Positions 8,108 through 15,758 of a stretch of DNA of 33,899 nucleotides are shown piece by piece. The DNA lies in assembly GCA_031285085.1 (NCBI GenBank), contig JAITWW010000007.1, positions 1 to 33,899 of the forward strand, given 5' to 3'. How positions within the stretch are numbered: the stretch's first letter is position 1; every line of letters starts with the position of its first letter. The notes below the pieces were generated by a model that saw nothing but the letters and a program-made list of their open reading frames with translations, ran no database searches and was not told the origin of the DNA. The DNA is from Candidatus Methanofilum arcanum (lineage in GTDB: Archaea > Halobacteriota > Methanomicrobia > Methanomicrobiales > Methanospirillaceae). The position numbers and the translations under genes are program-made.

Positions 8108-8140
8108 CTTGTTCTTCCTATATATACCTATCAGAACAGG
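8108..8140 (-). promoter_or_regulatory. TATA box inside an inverted repeat upstream of the membrane-bound regulator
   Basis: TATATATA (8119-8126) sits between CTTGTTCT (8108-8115) and AGAACAGG (8133-8140), arms that match in 7 of 8 positions with 17 nt between them. The TATA box is placed to start leftward transcription near 8097, about 50 nt before the ATG at 8045. A dimeric regulator bound to both arms would cover the TATA box, so this is a candidate operator for the gene's own winged-helix product. This is inference from position and symmetry only. The rest of 8046-8200 shows nothing. Confidence 0.45.
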
Positions 8141-8200
8141 TAAGAACTTGCTTAATGGAGATAATATATTTTGATAATGTATAATTATGAACACACCCTA

Positions 8201-8641
8201 TTAGAGTAATTCGTATGGCCAGCACTCATATGCTTCAAAGAGAGCAGGCATGGTTTTATCGAGGCATTCTTGTGCAACAACAGCAATACGCCCATCATCA
8301 AGCTTTGCCATTTCTGGATCGATAACAACTTCCCCTGAAAAAATACTTGGGCCACTTTCCTGCACGACGGCAGTATATCGAAGACCAAAGAGCACAAATG
8401 CCTGGCCATGTACCGCCTGCGTTAAATGGCAGAAAGTAGGTGAAATATGAGAAAGTGAATGATCAAGAATGGTTTGTGTGGTTTTAATTACCTGCTCAAG
8501 CAGTGCTGAAAACTGAGCATCTGGTTGTTCGACTGGAATACCTGCTTGGATATTTAGAGAGACTGCTTTTTTTCCAATTCCTGCTTTTTGTGGTGTTATT
8601 TGAATAATAAGGCGAAATGCTTCTCCTGTTTTCATTGTCAT
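8201..8641 (-). CDS. Conserved-looking protein of unknown function, third gene of the aspS operon
   Basis: The product is 146 residues if it starts at the ATG at 8641. That start has GGTGA five bases upstream and leaves 32 nt after the methionine synthase stop. A longer frame from 8719 would overlap the upstream gene by 46 nt and has no ribosome binding site, so it is not preferred. The protein looks soluble: no membrane segment, alternating strands and helices, one Cys pair near the end (ECLDK...YECWPYELL). I do not recognise a family. Its place behind aspS and a corrinoid-type methionine synthase suggests, without proving, a link to methyl-group or amino-acid metabolism. Confidence 0.7.
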   Translation of the reverse strand: MTMKTGEAFRLIIQITPQKAGIGKKAVSLNIQAGIPVEQPDAQFSALLEQVIKTTQTILDHSLSHISPTFCHLTQAVHGQAFVLFGLRYTAVVQESGPSIFSGEVVIDPEMAKLDDGRIAVVAQECLDKTMPALFEAYECWPYELL

Positions 8642-8673
8642 GACTGTCACCGTCTCACTTTTCTTCTTTTCTT

Positions 8674-9639
8674 CTATTCCCTTGATATCGATTCTCGAAC
8701 AGATTTTGCTGCAGTACATAAGCGTATGATTTTTTCATATGCAACCTCATGAGGAAGCATACGCATACCGCAGTCTGGATCAAGAAGGATCTTTTGTGGT
8801 GGTATGTACTCAAGTGCTTGTTCAATACGAAGGATGATTTCGTGTACTGACTCAAGAACAGGTTTTGTGGTATCTATGCATCCATACCCAATGTACTTAC
8901 CCATGAGTTCTTTTTGAGACAGGACAGAGAGATTTTCTGCCTCTTGTGTACCTTCAAAGTCTAAAATATCTACTGGCATACTGACATACTCATCAATAAT
9001 GGTATGGATGGGTCCACAGACATGGAGGCAGAGAGGGAGTGAGATCTCATCTCGAAATCGCTGTATTGTTTCTCTTCCAATGCTAAGATCACAAACTCCT
9101 GTTGAAAAAATTGGTTCATCGAGCTGAAGTATGCAGACACCTGCCTGAAGCAAGCCTTTTGCTTCATGTAAAAGAGAGGCTGTGATATCCGCAGTCAGCT
9201 CTTTTTTGTTCCGGTACGAAGATGTCTGAAGATGCAGGCCATATGTTAATGTAGAAGGGCCAGTTATAATGCCTTTTACAAATGGGTGCTTCGAAATCGC
9301 GTATTTTGTGTCAGCAGTTGTAATATAATGTGTCGCTGGTTTTACAGAACCAACTACATTTTTTTCACGAATGCCAGGGAGTTTAGATGAGAAGGTCTCG
9401 ATCATATCCCCTCTCACCTGTCCATCTGATATGATAGATATTCCAGCGCTTTTCTGGTCTTGCACTGCAATGCTGACAGAAGCTTTTTGTGGATCCATTA
9501 TATATCGTGCACGCTCATAGCGTGTCTGTGCGGGGACCACTGGATAGCTTCCAACAACAGTTGTTGGAAGAAGAGGAAGCTGTGAGAAAAGTGTGGTGAG
9601 ATGAGTTTTTCTCTTTACATCTATATCACTCGGAGTCAC
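8674..9639 (-). CDS. Archaeal core methionine synthase (MetE C-terminal-domain type)
   Basis: This 321-residue protein corresponds only to the catalytic C-terminal half of cobalamin-independent methionine synthase; the folate-binding N-terminal half is absent. In methanogens such short proteins move a methyl group from methylcobalamin or a corrinoid protein to homocysteine, with a bound zinc. Probable zinc ligands are H206 and C208 (LHVCG), E229 (LDFEG) and C290 (DPDCGMRM). The homocysteine-site motif QLDEP is at about 172-176. The start is a GTG at 9639, chosen because the family core begins just after it (LPTTVVGSYPV). It follows aspS by 42 nt and precedes an unknown gene, forming one operon. 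Confidence 0.88.
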   Translation of the reverse strand: MTPSDIDVKRKTHLTTLFSQLPLLPTTVVGSYPVVPAQTRYERARYIMDPQKASVSIAVQDQKSAGISIISDGQVRGDMIETFSSKLPGIREKNVVGSVKPATHYITTADTKYAISKHPFVKGIITGPSTLTYGLHLQTSSYRNKKELTADITASLLHEAKGLLQAGVCILQLDEPIFSTGVCDLSIGRETIQRFRDEISLPLCLHVCGPIHTIIDEYVSMPVDILDFEGTQEAENLSVLSQKELMGKYIGYGCIDTTKPVLESVHEIILRIEQALEYIPPQKILLDPDCGMRMLPHEVAYEKIIRLCTAAKSVRESISRE

Positions 9640-9681
9640 GTAGTACTCATATTTGGATGGATACAGTATTTGTGAGTATGG

Positions 9682-10974
9682 TTATGGGACAACTCTATGG
9701 CGATCGCGTGGGAAGAGAACAGCTTCTCTGATATTTGGAAGCTCAAGCATTGTTGTTATCAGCCGTTCGGCCCCAGTTCCCCACCCTGCATGTGGTGGCA
9801 TTCCATATCTGAAGGGTTTTAAGTAAAACTCAAAATTGTCTGGATTTAATCCTTTTGCACTGATCTGTTGGCGAAGAAGGTCGTGATTATGAATACGCTC
9901 TGCACCTGATGATAACTCCATTTTTGGATGCATGAGATCAAAAGCTTTACAGATCTCTGGTTCATTTTCATATGGCATGGCATAATATGGTTTAATCGCG
10001 GTTGGCCAGTCAGTTATGAAGTAATGACATCCCATCTCCTCCCCAATTGCCCGTTCTGCAGCAGTGCCCAGATCATCACCATATGCAATAGGTTCCTCCA
10101 TCTTTCGTGCTGCAATATCAATAGCATCTGCATATGAAAGGCGAGGAAACTGTTTTTTTGGAATGGAGAAATCGGTGAGTCCAAGAACTTCAAGTTGCCG
10201 CTCACAGTTCTCTGCTACGCATTGATAGGCTGTGCAGATGAGTTGTTCAAGCAAGTCCATGACATCTTCATGGGTTGCGAATGAGACCTCAATATCAATG
10301 GATGTCGCCTCATTGAGGTGTTTTGAGGTATTGTGTTCTTCTGCACGAAAAATTGGTCCGATTTCATAGACTTTTTCAAAGCCTGCTGCCATCATTATCT
10401 GTTTATAGAGCTGTGGACTTTGATTGAGAAAGGCCTCTTTTTCAAAGTACGCAATAGGAAAGAGCTCTGTTCCTCCTTCAGTTGCAGCGGCAACGATCTT
10501 TGAGGTTGTGATCTCAATAAAATCATGTTTATAGAAAAACTCTCTTAACGCATGCTGCACCGTGCTTCGAATCTGAAAGATAGAGGTGATCTTTGGACGG
10601 CGTCCATCGAGATATCGTGTATCAAGCCTGGTATCTATCTCTGCAGGAACTTTCTCAGAGACATCAAGAGGAAGAGGTGTCTCAGCTCTGCTTATCAGAG
10701 TCAGTGTCTCAGGAACTATCTCTCTTCCACCTGGGGCTTTATCTACACTCTTTACCTCCCCAGTTACTGAAATGATGGACTCGCGTGAGATCTCTTTAAA
10801 TGTTGTAAGGATATCTTCACTGACTTTTTTCTTTGGAATTGTTATTTGAACAATACCTGTTCTGTCTCGCAATAGAATGAAGGCAAGCCCTCCCAGATCT
10901 CGGATCTCGTGTGCCCAGCCAATTGCTGAGACACTGCCTTGTTCTGGTGTTATATGTACAATTGGTAATCGCAT
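9682..10974 (-). CDS. aspS: Aspartyl-tRNA synthetase, archaeal type (probably non-discriminating)
   Basis: This 430-residue class II synthetase charges tRNA-Asp. It has an N-terminal OB-fold anticodon domain (about 1-100), motif 2 (FRAEEHNTSKHLNEA) and motif 3 (GWGTGAERL). Length is normal for archaeal AspRS. In the anticodon domain the position usually Trp in discriminating enzymes appears to be His22 (GWAHEIRD), and the position usually Lys appears to be Pro81 (KAPGG). By published comparison of the two types this predicts a non-discriminating enzyme that also makes Asp-tRNA-Asn for GatCAB; my alignment is by eye. The ATG has no clear Shine-Dalgarno and may be near-leaderless. It heads the leftward operon with methionine synthase and an unknown gene. 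Confidence 0.96.
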   Translation of the reverse strand: MRLPIVHITPEQGSVSAIGWAHEIRDLGGLAFILLRDRTGIVQITIPKKKVSEDILTTFKEISRESIISVTGEVKSVDKAPGGREIVPETLTLISRAETPLPLDVSEKVPAEIDTRLDTRYLDGRRPKITSIFQIRSTVQHALREFFYKHDFIEITTSKIVAAATEGGTELFPIAYFEKEAFLNQSPQLYKQIMMAAGFEKVYEIGPIFRAEEHNTSKHLNEATSIDIEVSFATHEDVMDLLEQLICTAYQCVAENCERQLEVLGLTDFSIPKKQFPRLSYADAIDIAARKMEEPIAYGDDLGTAAERAIGEEMGCHYFITDWPTAIKPYYAMPYENEPEICKAFDLMHPKMELSSGAERIHNHDLLRQQISAKGLNPDNFEFYLKPFRYGMPPHAGWGTGAERLITTMLELPNIREAVLFPRDRHRVVP

Positions 10975-11121
10975 AAAAAACTATAGTACAGTACTCACTC
11001 TCTGATTTAAGTCTTTATTTGCTCATATTGTGATGTCAGATATTTTATTTTATATAATTATTTTATATTATGGGTGCTTATGAATTCCTGTTTGCTTGGG
11101 ACTCTTCTTTTTATTTTGCTG

Positions 11122-11129
11122 TATACATA
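11122..11129 (+). promoter_or_regulatory. TATA-like box before the secreted orphan
   Basis: TATACATA here would start transcription near 11150, just before the ATG at 11157. A second TATA-like stretch (TTATATAATT) lies at about 11050. The longer in-frame start at 11070 would lie upstream of the first site's start point, which is one reason to reject it. Confidence 0.3.
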
Positions 11130-11156
11130 AGAGCTCAAACACCAGAAAGCTCTTTT

Positions 11157-11738
11157 ATGGATCATTCATATGTTATGAGTATGAATCAGCGTGAGGTACT
11201 TATCATCTATTGCATGGGGTGTTTGTTGCTTTGTTCTCTTTTCACTCCTGCTCTTGGAGCTGATGAACTCATGTACTCAGCATCTGTTGGTACATCTCCC
11301 ATACTTGACCAGCAGTATACCGGTAATACAGATAGTGGTGAGTCTTTCCTTGTCACAAAAGAGGGAGGTGTACTTGCCATGATTCAACAACTGAAAGGAA
11401 TCTCCCCGGATGCTAACAAAAACAGTGCTGAGGTTGCTGATATAATAGAGCAACTTGACAGTGACAGTCTCGCTGCCAAGATACAGAACTTTGATGGCAC
11501 AGCAGTTAAGCTGGATGCAAATGGGAACTATATCCCTCAATTTCCCTCAAAAATGTATGCGCAGGGGATAGTTGGAACTTCATTTCATGCATCTGGTGTT
11601 GAAGGATACTCAGATGGAACCATAACTTCATCATATTCTATGTCTGACAGCACACGAGTTGCAGGGTACATATCTCAGTATGTGAAGCAGTATCACTATA
11701 CATCTGGTATAGATACATGTGCTGATGGAACATGCTGA
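11157..11738 (+). CDS. Secreted protein of unknown function
   Basis: From the ATG at 11157 the product is 193 residues, with a signal peptide whose hydrophobic core reads VLIIYCMGCLLLCSLF and a cleavage-like site at PALGADE. An in-frame start at 11070 adds 29 residues before the signal peptide and is unlikely; ATGs at 11175 and 11181 are also possible. The mature part is Ser/Thr/Gly-rich, with a short helical stretch (SAEVADIIEQLDSDSLAAKIQ), and ends CADGTC, a Cys pair that could form a disulfide or bind metal. No family is recognised. It is divergent from aspS and probably monocistronic. Confidence 0.65.
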   Translation: MDHSYVMSMNQREVLIIYCMGCLLLCSLFTPALGADELMYSASVGTSPILDQQYTGNTDSGESFLVTKEGGVLAMIQQLKGISPDANKNSAEVADIIEQLDSDSLAAKIQNFDGTAVKLDANGNYIPQFPSKMYAQGIVGTSFHASGVEGYSDGTITSSYSMSDSTRVAGYISQYVKQYHYTSGIDTCADGTC

Positions 11739-11770
11739 TTGTTTTTCAATAATTGAAAAAGCACCACTCA

Positions 11771-12928
11771 TCACTTAGATGGGAGGATGCTTCTATATAC
11801 ATATACCATCCGATTCGCAATAAGGTCCCATGAATAGTGTTGTACCTCTGATTGGGCTTTCATCCCTATTTTTTTCATCTGATTTGGCTGGTTGAGATAC
11901 CAATTTACCCCCCAGGCAATTCCTTCTGGGGTGCAATCGACTTTTATCCCGGTAATGTAATCAGTTACATTTTCTGAAAGTCCCCCTACATTTGAGACAA
12001 CAACTGGTTTTGCAGCGCTCCACGCTTCCAGAAGTACAATTCCAAATGGTTCATTTCTGCTTGGAATAACCACAATATCTGCTGCATTTAGCAATCTAAT
12101 GTACTCACTATCTTGAATAAATCCTAGAAGCTGCACCGGCTTTCCATAGGAAAGATCTTTCAAATAGTCATACATTCCACCTCCACCTGCAACAATCGCC
12201 TGAATATCCCAGTGATTATCTCGAATCATTGGAATTGCCTGTACAAAGATATCAGGTCCTTTTTGATATGTAAGCCTGCCAATATATAAAATAAGAGGGG
12301 CGAGATAATGAATGCCATAATGATGCTTTACCTCTGCTGTGTCGATGCATACATCAAACTGTTCAATGATAATTCCATTTGGAATCATGTACAGTTTTTC
12401 AGGATCGATCTTGTAGAGATCCATGACTTCATGTTGTAATGTGTATGAGACAACGGTGCAGATCTTTGCAATGACACCACAGTACCATTCTTTACTTGAT
12501 ATCTCATGATATTCCCACCAGTCTCCATGTTTGTTTCCGTTTCTTCCATATTCAGTAGAATGATAGGAAAATACACAGTTTCTATGTTGCAGATGGTGAA
12601 ACGCCTCTACCAGATGCCAATCATTGAAATGAAGGATATCAAATGGTTTTTCATTATCATGTTCATAAAATCGAGAGAGGAGACCGTACGAGAGGTTGTT
12701 GCAGTACTCGATGATATTTGATCCTGATGGGTTCCAGGTATGGTAATGCACATTTGCTAATGTAAAATCAGTTCCTCCTCGAGTAAAAAAATGAACTTCA
12801 TGATATTTGGCAAGTGATTGAGCAAGATAGGTTGTTGCATTTGAAAGGCCACCTACTCGCTCAGTATAGATGCTTTCCCAGGAAAATATTGCAATTTTAA
12901 GGGGTTTAAAACGTCTTAGCACATCCAT
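11771..12928 (-). CDS. GT4-family glycosyltransferase (glycogen-synthase-like)
   Basis: This 385-residue GT-B fold enzyme starts KIAIFSWESIYTERVGGLSN, the Gly-Gly-Leu loop typical of GT4/GT5 glucan synthases. The C-terminal domain has IGRLTYQKGPD and the E-x7-E motif in SRNEPFGIVLLEAW for the nucleotide sugar. It probably extends an alpha-glucan. A GTG at 12940 is also in frame, but it is part of the Shine-Dalgarno GAGGAGGTG, so the ATG at 12928 (9 nt after it) is the better start; the gene then overlaps the GH57 gene by 13 nt. Pairing with GH57 is a known archaeal arrangement for storage-glucan metabolism. It is cytoplasmic, with no signal peptide. Confidence 0.88.
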   Translation of the reverse strand: MDVLRRFKPLKIAIFSWESIYTERVGGLSNATTYLAQSLAKYHEVHFFTRGGTDFTLANVHYHTWNPSGSNIIEYCNNLSYGLLSRFYEHDNEKPFDILHFNDWHLVEAFHHLQHRNCVFSYHSTEYGRNGNKHGDWWEYHEISSKEWYCGVIAKICTVVSYTLQHEVMDLYKIDPEKLYMIPNGIIIEQFDVCIDTAEVKHHYGIHYLAPLILYIGRLTYQKGPDIFVQAIPMIRDNHWDIQAIVAGGGGMYDYLKDLSYGKPVQLLGFIQDSEYIRLLNAADIVVIPSRNEPFGIVLLEAWSAAKPVVVSNVGGLSENVTDYITGIKVDCTPEGIAWGVNWYLNQPNQMKKIGMKAQSEVQHYSWDLIANRMVYVYRSILPSK

Positions 12929-14388
12929 AACTCTTTGCACCTCCTCTCAACACATTCCATCATCTCTTCCCTGGATGTAAGATCTTTGATTTGGTCTGCA
13001 AGTACTGTATCTTGTACAATCTCTTGCAACCAATGAGTGTAGTCCTGGTTTTTGAGGTGGTATGCGAGTGAGTCTGAAGGAATGATAGCAATAAGATCAG
13101 AAAATTGATCTAAGTCAAATGCAACATGGCCTGTATATCCACCTTTTCCTGCAAAGTGAAATGCTTGATCTGATGAGAGTGTTCTGAGTTTATATTGTGC
13201 TTTGAGGTGTTCTCGCTCCTCTGGTGAGGAAGAGGCAGTGCATGCATTCTGTATGGCGTGTGCTTCGACGTTCGCCAAGGTATCCATATAGGTAATAAAT
13301 GCATCATGCTCACCTTGATGACTGAAGTAGTTATGCACCTCCCCACATGAACCATGTTTTGTAGACATATAGTAAAAGTGATCACTTGTCTGGAGCAATC
13401 GATAGAGGTGGCGATCAAGAGGAAAGTGAGCGGCTCGCTCGCAGGCGCGAAGTGCATTTTTTTGTTTTCTATTTTGAATCCAGGCAGTTTCATCTTTTTC
13501 TGCATCTGCCCACGAGATGGTATAATCGATATCAAATGTGTGCCTTATGGGGTACGCTAAGAGATCACGTGGTGTTACGCTTTTTACGCCCCGTTTTTCA
13601 AGTTCTTCTGGAAGATACTCTAAGAACTGAAATATTCCACTGTCTGCCCAAAAGTGTTCTCCAAGTGTCTCATAATCAATGAAGATCGAGACAAAATCCC
13701 CATATGCTTCTGCTACCCAACTTGCGTATTTATCTGCCGTGAGGGGGTACTCTTTCCAGTTATGCGTGCAAAATCGAAATGCAATATCATCAGAAAGGCC
13801 GAAGTTTCGAACAATTAATGGTATGTCTCTGCATTGGTACAGGAAGTTTGGACTTCTCCATCCGAGAAGCCTGTCTGCCCCTTCTGTAAAGCACCCTTTA
13901 AAGCCAAGATGAGCCATTGTGTCAGCAATGGCATTGTTAAATAGGAACTCAGTATTTTCACAGATTATGGGTTGTGTTCCTGAGAGTTCATGAATACGAT
14001 CTGCATGCATCATGAACTGATCAGCGAGTTCTGCATGATCAGTAAAGAAGGCAGCGATGCTGTGATAATATGTCTGGCAGAGCATCTCGCTGTTTGGATG
14101 GCGAGCGCATGTTGTGAGAAGATCAAGAGCATCGGGATCCCAGCGTTCAAGCTGTTCTAAGAGCGTTCCAGAAACACTGAATGCTGCATGGAACCCTTTG
14201 TCCATGAGGTCAATGAGAAGGGAGGTTGCAGGTTTATAACATTTATCACTGACTTTTTGGAGAATTTCTTTGTTTTCTGGTGCAAAGTACTGTTCATAGG
14301 GTTCATGGAAGGTTGTGCCAGGGGAAGGGGTTGATTTCCTCAGGCGGTACGGTTGATGTAGCTCAAATCCAAAACAAATTGTTTTCAC
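12916..14388 (-). CDS. Glycoside hydrolase family 57 protein (alpha-amylase / glucanotransferase type)
   Basis: This 490-residue GH57 protein has the family landmarks: motif 1 FELHQPY (H11-Q12-P13), the probable nucleophile E169 in GCFTEGADRLLGWR, and the probable acid/base D238 in FIDYETLGEHFW. GH57 enzymes cut or transfer alpha-glucan chains. It has no signal peptide, so it acts on internal glucan. The start is GTG with a strong GGAGG eight to ten bases upstream; the overlapping ATG runs straight into TGA. It overlaps the GT4 glucan synthase gene downstream, which suggests one synthesis and turnover unit. Whether it is an amylase, a branching enzyme or a transferase cannot be decided here. 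Confidence 0.9.
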   Translation of the reverse strand: MKTICFGFELHQPYRLRKSTPSPGTTFHEPYEQYFAPENKEILQKVSDKCYKPATSLLIDLMDKGFHAAFSVSGTLLEQLERWDPDALDLLTTCARHPNSEMLCQTYYHSIAAFFTDHAELADQFMMHADRIHELSGTQPIICENTEFLFNNAIADTMAHLGFKGCFTEGADRLLGWRSPNFLYQCRDIPLIVRNFGLSDDIAFRFCTHNWKEYPLTADKYASWVAEAYGDFVSIFIDYETLGEHFWADSGIFQFLEYLPEELEKRGVKSVTPRDLLAYPIRHTFDIDYTISWADAEKDETAWIQNRKQKNALRACERAAHFPLDRHLYRLLQTSDHFYYMSTKHGSCGEVHNYFSHQGEHDAFITYMDTLANVEAHAIQNACTASSSPEEREHLKAQYKLRTLSSDQAFHFAGKGGYTGHVAFDLDQFSDLIAIIPSDSLAYHLKNQDYTHWLQEIVQDTVLADQIKDLTSREEMMECVERRCKELWMC

Positions 14389-14492
14389 ATCTTGCCTCCA
14401 GGTCAGGTTGCTTTATTTATCTCTGTAATTGTATTTAAATGTATCATTATCACGAGATCTCATTTTTTCTGTTTTGGATCTAAATCGATTTC

Positions 14493-14500
14493 TTTATATG
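14493..14500 (+). promoter_or_regulatory. TATA box of tRNA-Pro
   Basis: TTTATATG lies 30-37 nt before the mature 5' end of the tRNA, so transcription should start near 14523 with a short 5' extension removed by RNase P. The 14389-14529 gap also holds the GTG start signals of the leftward GH57 gene. Confidence 0.55.
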
Positions 14501-14529
14501 GTTGGATGATGAAGTCTTATGGCACAACA

Positions 14530-14604
14530 GGGGTAATAGGGTAGCCTGGTCCATCCTAGAGCGTTTGGGACGCTTTGACTGCAGTTCGAATCTGCGTTAC
14601 CCCA
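14530..14604 (+). tRNA. tRNA-Pro (UGG)
   Basis: A full 75-nt cloverleaf can be drawn by hand. The acceptor GGGGTAA pairs with TTACCCC; the D arm contains the GG pair (CCTGGTCC). The anticodon stem GAGCG/CGCTT holds loop TTTGGGA with anticodon TGG and G37, as expected for proline. The T arm is TGCAG/CTGCG with loop TTCGAAT, and the discriminator is A. There is no intron, and CCA is not encoded. Only 10 nt, mostly T, separate it from the endonuclease III start codon. Confidence 0.95.
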
Positions 14605-14614
14605 TTCTTTTTCT

Positions 14615-15253
14615 ATGAATTCGTCATCTGCTGAAGAGATTTTTCGTATTCTTCAAAGTACATATCCACTTGCTGAGATGAGAGATGAGTTTTTGCACTT
14701 TCAGACTCCGTTTCAAAGTCTCATCGCAACGATTCTTTCTGCTCAGACTACTGATATTTCAGTGAATGCGGTAACTCCTGAGCTCTTTTCTCGCTATCCT
14801 ATTGCCACCGATCTTGCTCATGCAAAGCAGGAGGATGTTGAGGCGATTATTCGAAGAACTGGCTTTTACAGGAGCAAAGCAAAGAATATTATTGCGACTG
14901 CGCAGATGCTTACTCTGGAGTTTTCAGGAGAGGTCCCAGCAGACATGGAACAGCTTCAGCGTCTTCCTGGTGTTGGGAGAAAGACTGCAAATATCGTTAT
15001 GAGTCAGGCATTTTCACAAAATGAGGGCATTGCCGTAGATACTCACGTGAAGCGCATATCCATGCGACTTGGTTTGACGAGTCATTCGAATCCAGATTCC
15101 ATTGAGCAGGATCTATGCACTGTATTCCGTCGTGAATGGTGGGAGGAGATTAATGCTTTGTTTATTCTGCATGGTCGACGAGTCTGCAATGCACAGCGCC
15201 CGAAGTGTGAGATCTGTGTTTTATCTTCATATTGTGTGTATATGAGTAGGTAA
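14615..15253 (+). CDS. nth: Endonuclease III (DNA glycosylase / AP lyase)
   Basis: This 212-residue base-excision repair enzyme removes oxidised pyrimidines and nicks the abasic site. The helix-hairpin-helix LPGVGRKTAN contains the catalytic lysine (K123), the catalytic aspartate is D142 (VDTHV), and the C-terminal [4Fe-4S] loop is exactly C191-x6-C198-x2-C201-x5-C207. Length matches E. coli Nth (211). The ATG begins 10 nt after tRNA-Pro with no Shine-Dalgarno, so the message is probably cut from a joint tRNA transcript and read with an almost absent leader. T-rich sequence after the stop (15292-15308) may end transcription. Confidence 0.96.
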   Translation: MNSSSAEEIFRILQSTYPLAEMRDEFLHFQTPFQSLIATILSAQTTDISVNAVTPELFSRYPIATDLAHAKQEDVEAIIRRTGFYRSKAKNIIATAQMLTLEFSGEVPADMEQLQRLPGVGRKTANIVMSQAFSQNEGIAVDTHVKRISMRLGLTSHSNPDSIEQDLCTVFRREWWEEINALFILHGRRVCNAQRPKCEICVLSSYCVYMSR

Positions 15254-15300
15254 GAGGCATCCTCATTTTCTAAAGGTTAGGGTATGAAGTATTTTTGATT

Positions 15301-15758
15301 TTATTTTTGAAGCGTTTTTTTCTTGATTGCAAGCAGTTTCATAACATCCGCCACTTCATCATCAGTTAAAACTCTGTAATGAACCCAGCCGCCATGTTCG
15401 CCGCAGGGATAGCGGCTTTCCCATACATCATTTGTTTTTTGTAATAAAGACGATAACTGGCTTTCCAGTTGTGGGACCTGCTTATCTCCGATTTGAAACA
15501 TGACAGTAAAGGCGTCTTTTTCAAAGAAAACATAACACAAATGAGTGAACTTATGGCTATATTTATAACCCCAACCGTAGTTTTATAACCCCAACCGTAG
15601 TTGTTTCCGAAAGGAAATTTCAACTCTCTGGATAGTTGATAATCCGCTTTCAATTGGTTTTCCAGAACGACAAGGCGTTTATGGCTTTGCTCTCCGACAT
15701 GTTTTTGAATTGTTGCCTCGTCAGGTATTACGTTTTTATCAAGCAGTCGTTCATACAT
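15301..15758 (-). pseudogene. DUF3788 family gene, frameshifted by a 20-bp tandem duplication
   Basis: The frame opens at the ATG at 15758 (MYERLLDKNVIPDEATIQKH) and reads well to NNYGWGYK, then shifts where a 20-nt unit is repeated (15562-15602). Deleting one copy restores a single frame through GWGYKYSHKFTHLCYVFFEK to the stop at 15301, giving 145 residues, a normal DUF3788 length. As it stands the upstream frame ends at 15366. The family is small, soluble and of unknown function, common in Firmicutes and scattered in archaea. It overlaps the GyrI-like gene by 8 nt, so the pair was built as an operon. A read or assembly error must be excluded before calling it dead. Confidence 0.82.
15562..15602. 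repeat. Exact 20-bp tandem duplication
   Basis: Bases 15562-15582 recur exactly at 15582-15602: a period of 20, two copies and one extra base. As 20 is not a multiple of three, it breaks the DUF3788 frame. The copies are identical, so the event is recent or is an assembly artefact. Confidence 0.95.

Noticed and set aside
8642..8719. Longer start for the unknown third gene of the aspS operon
   Set aside because: There is a 46-nt overlap with methionine synthase and no ribosome binding site; the ATG at 8641 has GGTGA at the right distance.
11070..11156. Longer start for the secreted orphan (MGAYEF...)
   Set aside because: It would put 29 or more residues before the signal peptide and lies upstream of the likely transcription start.
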